The translations under genes were made by a program, and so were the position numbers. Shown one piece after another: positions 35,481 to 41,827 of a stretch of 41,827 nt of DNA (positions are counted from its first letter, which is position 1; each line of letters starts with the position of its first letter). The notes under the pieces were generated by a model, which was not told the DNA's origin, did no database searches, and saw nothing but the letters and a program-made list of their open reading frames with translations. The stretch lies in assembly GCA_028696055.1 (NCBI GenBank), contig JAQVHV010000004.1, positions 1 to 41,827 of the forward strand. The letters are read 5' to 3'. The stretch comes from Sulfurovum sp. (GTDB taxonomy: Bacteria > Campylobacterota > Campylobacteria > Campylobacterales > Sulfurovaceae).

Positions 35481-36524
35481 ATGGGAGATGCAATGTCAGC
35501 TGAAGCGATAGCACGGGTAGAGAGAGCGATCAAAGAGATCAAAAGCGGGAAAATGGTCATTATGATGGATGATGAGGACAGAGAGAACGAAGGTGACCTT
35601 GTCTATGCTGCTACCTTTTCGACACCCGAGCTTGTCAACTTCATGGCGAAGGAGGCCAGAGGCCTTATCTGTACACCCGTGACCCGAGAGATCGCGGCAA
35701 AGCTTCACCTGGTACCGATGGTGGACAAAAACGTGTCGGCGCATGAAACGGCATTTACGATCTCGATAGACTCGGCTACAGCCTCTACGGGTATCTCGGC
35801 AGGGGAGAGGGATGACTGTATCTGCAGGCTTGCCAATCCGCTGACCGTCCCTGAAGACTTTGTTCGCCCCGGGCATATCTTCCCCCTGATCGCAAAAGAC
35901 GGAGGGACCCTTGTGCGTACCGGGCATACGGAGGGTTCTGTGGACCTCTGCAAACTGGCTGGGCTTGTACCCGCAGCGGTGATCTGCGAGATCATCAAGG
36001 ATGACGGGACGATGGCACGGATGGATGACCTGGAGATCTTCTCCCAAAAACATCACATGCCGATCGTCTATATCTCCGATATCGTAGAGTACCGCCTCGC
36101 GAATGAGAAGCTTGTAAAGCGCATCAAAGAAGAGGAGTCCTTGCTCAGAGGCATGAAGGTGGAGAAGATCACCTACAGCGACCATCTGGGGCGTACACAT
36201 ACGGTGATACAGTTCTACAAAGCCCATGAGACCTCCAATGTGAAGTTCCACAACATCGGATCGGATATCGATCTTGTACTGGATGACAGACGCTATCAGG
36301 CCCTTAACAATGCGATCGACTATCTCAAAAAAAATGGCGGCGTACTCGTCTTCCTGGATACCAAAGTGATCTCCCACGAGCAGGCCAAAGAGTTCGGTGT
36401 CGGTGCACAGATACTCAAAGACCTGGGGATCAGGAACATCAACCTGCTTACCACCAATAAAGATACCGAGTTTGTCGGGCTGGGCGGATTCGGGTTGGAT
36501 GTAGCAGAGAAGATCATCATCTGA
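35481..36524 (+). CDS. ribBA: 3,4-dihydroxy-2-butanone-4-phosphate synthase fused to GTP cyclohydrolase II-like domain
   Basis: MMDDEDRENEGDLVYAA, FSTPELVNFMAKEARGLIC, RPGHIFPL, RTGHTEGSVDL; C-terminal RibA-like domain appears degenerate. Confidence 0.92.
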   Translation: MGDAMSAEAIARVERAIKEIKSGKMVIMMDDEDRENEGDLVYAATFSTPELVNFMAKEARGLICTPVTREIAAKLHLVPMVDKNVSAHETAFTISIDSATASTGISAGERDDCICRLANPLTVPEDFVRPGHIFPLIAKDGGTLVRTGHTEGSVDLCKLAGLVPAAVICEIIKDDGTMARMDDLEIFSQKHHMPIVYISDIVEYRLANEKLVKRIKEEESLLRGMKVEKITYSDHLGRTHTVIQFYKAHETSNVKFHNIGSDIDLVLDDRRYQALNNAIDYLKKNGGVLVFLDTKVISHEQAKEFGVGAQILKDLGIRNINLLTTNKDTEFVGLGGFGLDVAEKIII

Positions 36525-36542
36525 CAGGGCCACCCTGGTACA

Positions 36543-38159
36543 ATGAAAAAATTTCTGAGCAACCTGAGCCTCCACTCGATCAATTTTTTAGGGATCATTG
36601 TACTTTTTCTCTTCGCACTGCTTTTTACCTTCCTGGTGATCTTTGAAGAGTACCGGGATTTTGAGCAGGAATCGATCCATATCCGCAATGCCTACCTTGC
36701 CACCCAGAAAGCAAAAGCCAAAGAGGAGACACAAAGGGTCCTGGAGTATATCAACTACTCCGACACTTCGATGAACGGGAAATTGGATCCCGATCAGATC
36801 AAAGCACACGTCATCAACTCCATAGAACACCTCTTTGACCGCAAAAGCGGGAGCAGCTACATCTTTATCTACACGCTGGAGGGGGTCAATATCTCTGATC
36901 CCAACAAACCAGGCAACCGCGGCAAGAACATGATAGACCTTCAGGATACCAGCGGTAAGTATATCATCAAAGCGCTGATCAACGAGGCTGAAAGCGGAGG
37001 AGGGTATGTAGCGTATCTCTGGGAAAACCCGGTCAATGCCCAACTCTCTGCCAAGGTCTCGTACGCCGCTGCATACAAACCGTGGAACTGGATGGTGGGA
37101 ACAGGTGTCTACCTCGATGAGATCGATGCGATGATCAATGCAAAAAAAGAGAAGATGAAGGAGCGCCTGATCAGATACATCATGGAGGTGCTGACCCTCT
37201 CATCCATTCTCTTCTGGATCGCCTGGGGCGGGATCAAGCTGATCAACGGGGTGATACAGAAGGAGATGTCGACATTCAGGGACTTTTTCCGGCAGTCGGT
37301 ACTGTACAATATCGTGATCGATAAACGGCAGATCAAGATCAAAGAGTTTCAGGTGCTCGTCGCCTATGTCAACGAAATGGTGAGCGCCATCCATGAGAAA
37401 AACAGGGAGCTCAGGGAGCTCAATGCCTCACTGGAGGAGAAAGTACTGCAAAAAACCGCCAAACTTCAAGACCAGATGCAGTATAATGAGAAGCTGGTCG
37501 CCGCACAGGACAGCTTCATCAAGCACTCTATCCATGAGGTCAATACGCCATTGGCGGTGATCATGACCCATATCGATATCTATAAGATGAAGCATGGAGA
37601 GAACAGGTATCTTACCAAGATCGAAGCGGCAGCGAAAATGATCTCCACGATCTATGAAGACCTGAGCTATATGGTGAAAAGAGACCGTCTGCATTATGAA
37701 AAAGAGTGGATCGATATCAAAGCCTATCTGCTTTCTCGCATCAAATTTTTCGAGGAGATCGCATACAGCAATGAGCATCGGATCGTGACGGAGCTTTGCG
37801 AGTGCGGAAATATATGGTTCAACGATCTTGAACTGCAGCGCATCATTGACAACAATCTCTCCAATGCTATAAAATATGCAAAGAGGGGAACGGATATCAG
37901 GATAGAGCTTGGCGAAGAAGAGGGGGATATCATGATACGGTTTGTGACCCACTCTAGGAAGATCGAGGATACAAAGAAGATCTTTGAGGCGTTCCACAGG
38001 GAAGACAAGGTCAAGTCAGGGTTCGGGCTGGGGCTTGAGATCGTAGGGGAGATCTGCGAAAAAGAGGGGATCACGATCGATGTGGTTTCCAGTGAAGCGA
38101 TGACGGTCTTCAGTTACCGGTTTAAGAAAGGGAAAAAAGATGAGAATACTCCTGCTTGA
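36543..38159 (+). CDS. sensor histidine kinase with Cache-type sensor
   Basis: Flanking TM helices; SSYIFIYTLEGVNISDPNKPGNRGKNMIDLQDTSGKYII; KHSIHEVNTPLAVIMTHI H-box; FGLGLEIV ATPase motif. Confidence 0.9.
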   Translation: MKKFLSNLSLHSINFLGIIVLFLFALLFTFLVIFEEYRDFEQESIHIRNAYLATQKAKAKEETQRVLEYINYSDTSMNGKLDPDQIKAHVINSIEHLFDRKSGSSYIFIYTLEGVNISDPNKPGNRGKNMIDLQDTSGKYIIKALINEAESGGGYVAYLWENPVNAQLSAKVSYAAAYKPWNWMVGTGVYLDEIDAMINAKKEKMKERLIRYIMEVLTLSSILFWIAWGGIKLINGVIQKEMSTFRDFFRQSVLYNIVIDKRQIKIKEFQVLVAYVNEMVSAIHEKNRELRELNASLEEKVLQKTAKLQDQMQYNEKLVAAQDSFIKHSIHEVNTPLAVIMTHIDIYKMKHGENRYLTKIEAAAKMISTIYEDLSYMVKRDRLHYEKEWIDIKAYLLSRIKFFEEIAYSNEHRIVTELCECGNIWFNDLELQRIIDNNLSNAIKYAKRGTDIRIELGEEEGDIMIRFVTHSRKIEDTKKIFEAFHREDKVKSGFGLGLEIVGEICEKEGITIDVVSSEAMTVFSYRFKKGKKDENTPA

Positions 38160-38799
38160 AGATGAGCTGATGCTGCAAAGTGCCATTGTCGAGTATCTTA
38201 CGGCAACGGGGTATATCGTCGATGCTTTCGAAGACGGGGAGGAGGCCTACCAACAGATCAAAACAACCGCTTATGACCTCTTTGTCTTCGATATCAACAC
38301 CCCTTCGATCGATGGCCTTACCCTGCTTGAAAAACTCCAGAAAGAGAAGATCCATGTCCCCACGGTCTTTATCTCTGCGATCACCCAGATCGAACAGATC
38401 TCAAAGGCCTACGAACTTGGATGCTATGACTACCTCAAAAAACCTTTTCACCTCAAAGAGCTGACTTTGCATATAGAGCGGCTGCTCAAAATGGCAGACA
38501 TCCACTCAAAAAGCATCGTCAAGCTGAGCCGGATGTACAGCTATGACCTGGAGAAGGACAGGCTGCTCTTTGACAATGTCGAACAGGAACTCAAACCCAA
38601 GCATCAGCAGATCATGCGTCTGCTCGCCTCCAATGTGGAGAGGGTGGTGGACTTCGATATGCTCCGGCACTATGTGTGGGATGATATCCATGTGGATGCC
38701 GCAACGATCAGGGCCGAGATGCACAGGGTACGCCAGGCGCTCAAAGAGGATCTGATCGTTAGTATCAAGGGGATGGGGTACAAACTGGCAAAACACTGA
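38140..38799 (+). CDS. OmpR-family response regulator
   Basis: LLLEDELMLQ, LFVFDINTPSIDGL, YLKKPFHLKEL; winged-helix C-terminus. Confidence 0.94.
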   Translation: MRILLLEDELMLQSAIVEYLTATGYIVDAFEDGEEAYQQIKTTAYDLFVFDINTPSIDGLTLLEKLQKEKIHVPTVFISAITQIEQISKAYELGCYDYLKKPFHLKELTLHIERLLKMADIHSKSIVKLSRMYSYDLEKDRLLFDNVEQELKPKHQQIMRLLASNVERVVDFDMLRHYVWDDIHVDAATIRAEMHRVRQALKEDLIVSIKGMGYKLAKH

Positions 38800-39042
38800 T
38801 CCTACACAATCTTTAAATCCTCTTCTATTCATTTTTCTTTACATTCACTATAACTCAAGAGAAGTATGTAACGATTTTATACATATTTTTACTTTTTTTT
38901 CCGCAATTTTCACCGAAAACCGCTATGCTATGTTAATGCTATGTTCAGTTTTTATGATGTGAATGTTTGGAATTTTGAATCCTTTGCAAACCTTATTATT
39001 GAGATAAAAGGCTACACAAAGGGTTCTGCTAAAAGGAGAAAT

Positions 39043-40392
39043 ATGAAACTGATCAAGATGAGTCTTGCTGCTTCGCTTGCAGTAAGTCTGGCTGCAGCCG
39101 GCGGAGAGATCGCACCGGTGCAGGAAACCGCACCTTCGGCAGAGACGGAAGTCGATTACGGTACCGTGTTCGGGCAATTGCGTACTTTCTATATCGACAG
39201 GACCTACAAAGGTTCTATCGAGAACAACCGCAATTCACTGGCGACAGGTGGATATATAGGGTACAAAACACCGGACTTTCACGGCTTGAGCGCGACAGCG
39301 GCGCTTTACGGCGTGTATGGATTTGATATCCATGACGAGGATGCTGAGGCGGCGTGCGGATCAAGCTATGACCCCTCACTCTATGGCGATGGCTGCAAAA
39401 ACTATCTCTTCCTCGGTGAGGCATACCTGAACTATACGTATGAGAATACGACGCTTAAAGTCGGCCGACAGAAGCTTGATACGCCGCTTGCAGGGGCAGA
39501 CGATGCAAGAATGCTTCCGAACCTTTTTGAGGCGGCGGTCCTTACCAACAGCGACATCAAAGATACGACCCTGATCGCTGCGCATATCACCAAAGAGAGC
39601 GTGGGGACATTCGGGAACGCCTATCCCACCACTTCTCCAGGGTTACTTTCGCTTGCGATCCAGAGCGGTTACGGGTACGGCTACAAGCTTGGCACGAACG
39701 GCGAGTTCGCAGATATGGGCGAGATCGCACTGGGCACAGGGAATGATACTGCCGGTGTAACGGCCCTGGCGGCGATCTACAAAGGGATCGACAGGGTGAC
39801 GCTTCAGGCATGGGACTACTATGCGCATGATATCCTCAACGCACTCTACCTACAGGCCGATATCGGCTGGAACTGTATGGTGAATGATGCAGTGAAAATG
39901 AACGCCTCGCTTCAATATGTTAATCAAAGTGATATCGGCGATGCACTTGCGGGTAAAGTGGACAGCAACTACTGGGGTGCCAAACTGGGTGCTACCTATG
40001 GAAACTTGAGCGGATATGTTGCCTATTCTCAGACTGCAGACAGTAACGGTGCGGAAAATGGTGGTATCATCACTCCATGGGGAGGGATGCCGGCATTTAC
40101 GCAGGGGATGGTGACAAGACACCAGTTCTTCTCGGATACTGACAGCTATAAAGTTGCTGCGACCTATAACTTCAGTGATTATAATGTGAAGGCGACAGCC
40201 TATTTCGCCTCATTTGATGTAGGGCAGAGTGCAACCTATGCAACCGGGCTGGATACGAAAGAGAGCGGTTTTGATATCATCTACCAGGCGAGCAAAGATC
40301 TCCAGTACAGATTCAGAGGGAACTTCCCGAATAACTATGGTCCGACATATGACTGGGATGAATATAGATTTATCATAAACTATAACTTTTAA
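39043..40392 (+). CDS. OprD-family-like outer membrane porin
   Basis: Signal peptide; GTVFGQLRTFYIDRTYKG; C-terminal beta-strand DEYRFIINYNF. Confidence 0.82.
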   Translation: MKLIKMSLAASLAVSLAAAGGEIAPVQETAPSAETEVDYGTVFGQLRTFYIDRTYKGSIENNRNSLATGGYIGYKTPDFHGLSATAALYGVYGFDIHDEDAEAACGSSYDPSLYGDGCKNYLFLGEAYLNYTYENTTLKVGRQKLDTPLAGADDARMLPNLFEAAVLTNSDIKDTTLIAAHITKESVGTFGNAYPTTSPGLLSLAIQSGYGYGYKLGTNGEFADMGEIALGTGNDTAGVTALAAIYKGIDRVTLQAWDYYAHDILNALYLQADIGWNCMVNDAVKMNASLQYVNQSDIGDALAGKVDSNYWGAKLGATYGNLSGYVAYSQTADSNGAENGGIITPWGGMPAFTQGMVTRHQFFSDTDSYKVAATYNFSDYNVKATAYFASFDVGQSATYATGLDTKESGFDIIYQASKDLQYRFRGNFPNNYGPTYDWDEYRFIINYNF

Positions 40393-40450
40393 AAATAAGT
40401 TTTTTACAGTATCGTTGTAAAAAGATACTGTAGAGAGAAAAGGAAAAACA

Positions 40451-40756
40451 ATGACACATGAACAAGTCGAACAGGTAAAGAACAACCCGAAATATCAAGA
40501 ACTTGTCAGCAAAAGAAGTGCTTTTGCATGGATGCTCTCGATTATCATGCTTGTGATCTACTATGCATTTATCATGCTGATCGCATTCAAGCCTGAACTG
40601 CTGGGAATGAAAACAGGCGAGGGGGTCATGACGATCGGTATCCCTATAGGTATTGCGATCATCGTGATCTCATTTGTGCTTACGGGTATCTATGTAAGAA
40701 GAGCGAACAGCGAGTTTGATGCACTCTCGCAGCAAATCAAAGATGAACTGAGATAA
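40451..40756 (+). CDS. DUF485 family membrane protein
   Basis: [41 protein letters not shown]; upstream of an ActP-like symporter. Confidence 0.92.
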   Translation: MTHEQVEQVKNNPKYQELVSKRSAFAWMLSIIMLVIYYAFIMLIAFKPELLGMKTGEGVMTIGIPIGIAIIVISFVLTGIYVRRANSEFDALSQQIKDELR

Positions 40757-40764
40757 GGAGCAGG

Positions 40765-41827
40765 ATGATGAACAGAATTTTATGGATGGCACTGCTTCTG
40801 AGTGCAGGATTGTTTGCAGCGGGAGCATTGGAAGGCGCAGTGGAAAAACAGCCTCTCAATGTCTCGGCGATCGTGATGTTCCTGCTCTTTGTGGGGGGTA
40901 CACTGGGTATCACCTACTGGGCAGCCAAAAGAACAAAAACGGCAAAAGATTTCTATACCGCTGGCGGAGGGATCACAGGTTTCCAGAACGGTATGGCGAT
41001 CGCGGGCGACTATATGTCAGCAGCTTCATTCCTCGGTATTTCGGGGCTGGTCTATCTGGCGGGATTTGACGGATTGATCTATTCGATCGGTTTCCTTGTG
41101 GGATGGCCTATCATTCTTTTCCTGGTATCGGAAAGATTGAGAAACCTCGGTAAGTATACCTTTGCGGACGTTGCAGCCTACAGACTCAAGCAGACACCGA
41201 TCAGAACGCTGGCGGCATTCGGGTCGATCGCTACGGTGATCCTCTACCTTATCGCGCAGATGGTCGGTTCAGGAAAACTGATCCAGCTGCTTTTCGGCCT
41301 CCCTTATGAGTATGCGGTCGTTCTTGTAGGCGCATTGATGATCCTCTATGTGACGTTCGGCGGGATGCTTGCGACAACATGGGTACAGATCATCAAGGCG
41401 ATCCTGCTGCTTTCAGGTGCGACATTTATGGCGGTTGCTGTACTGAGCCACTATGGATTCAGCCCTGAAGCACTCTTTGCCAAGGCGGTAGAGGTACACG
41501 AAAAGGGTGAAGCGATCATGGCACCTGGCGGACTGGTATCCGACCCGATCTCGGCGATCTCTTTGGGTATCGCGCTGATGTTCGGTACGGCGGGTCTTCC
41601 TCATATCCTGATGAGATTCTTTACCGTGGCAGATGCGAAAGAGGCAAGAAAGTCGGTATTTTACGCGACAGGGTTTATCGGGTACTTCTACATCCTGACG
41701 TTTATCATCGGTTTTGGTGCGATCGTCATGGTACTCAACAACCCGCAATACCTTGATGTGGCAAAACAGGCGATCGAAGGCGGTTCTCCGATCATCGGCG
41801 ACAAGAACATGGCAGCGATCCACCTCT
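40765..41827 (+). CDS. actP: sodium:solute symporter, ActP-like (truncated by window end)
   Basis: [54 protein letters not shown]; open frame to the window end, so absent from ORF track. Confidence 0.88.
   Translation, partial: MMNRILWMALLLSAGLFAAGALEGAVEKQPLNVSAIVMFLLFVGGTLGITYWAAKRTKTAKDFYTAGGGITGFQNGMAIAGDYMSAASFLGISGLVYLAGFDGLIYSIGFLVGWPIILFLVSERLRNLGKYTFADVAAYRLKQTPIRTLAAFGSIATVILYLIAQMVGSGKLIQLLFGLPYEYAVVLVGALMILYVTFGGMLATTWVQIIKAILLLSGATFMAVAVLSHYGFSPEALFAKAVEVHEKGEAIMAPGGLVSDPISAISLGIALMFGTAGLPHILMRFFTVADAKEARKSVFYATGFIGYFYILTFIIGFGAIVMVLNNPQYLDVAKQAIEGGSPIIGDKNMAAIHL

Overview
The window reads as a chromosomal segment of a Gram-negative Campylobacterota-like bacterium. This lineage call is an inference from gene content and protein style; no search was run. 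Left part (1-11.2 kb): housekeeping and envelope genes (UvrD-like helicase, cold-shock protein, TatD, LysM lytic transglycosylase, RlpA, hisB, kdsC-like, lptC, lptA, engB, GNAT, MreD-like, mrdA/PBP2). Centre (11.9-27.6 kb): a group-2-type ABC capsule locus (kpsS, small lipoprotein, kpsD, kpsM, kpsT, kpsE ... kpsC). It surrounds an AT-rich cassette (about 18.2-24.1 kb) encoding a teichoic-acid-like glycerol-phosphate pathway: TagD, two TagB/F-like transferases, GpsA, a hexapeptide acetyltransferase frameshifted at a G6 tract, and a TagC-like beta-propeller candidate. Both cassette borders carry gene fragments: a truncated glmS on one side, and a kpsC on the other that is split, partly duplicated and invaded by palindromic repeats around toxin-antitoxin genes. 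Next (27.6-28.7 kb) is a graveyard of degraded small genes and a likely IS200/IS605 remnant. Then comes an operon (28.8-33.2 kb) of TonB receptor, TupA-like oxyanion-binding protein, methyltransferase and cytochrome b561-type protein. It is preceded by two identical-architecture 24-bp dyads (CGTTATATA-N6-TATACAATG) resembling ModE sites, suggesting TonB-dependent tungstate/molybdate uptake. Right part: a duplicated tRNA-fMet/tRNA-Gln cluster, ribBA, a Cache histidine kinase and response regulator, an OprD-like porin, and a DUF485/ActP-type symporter that runs off the window end.
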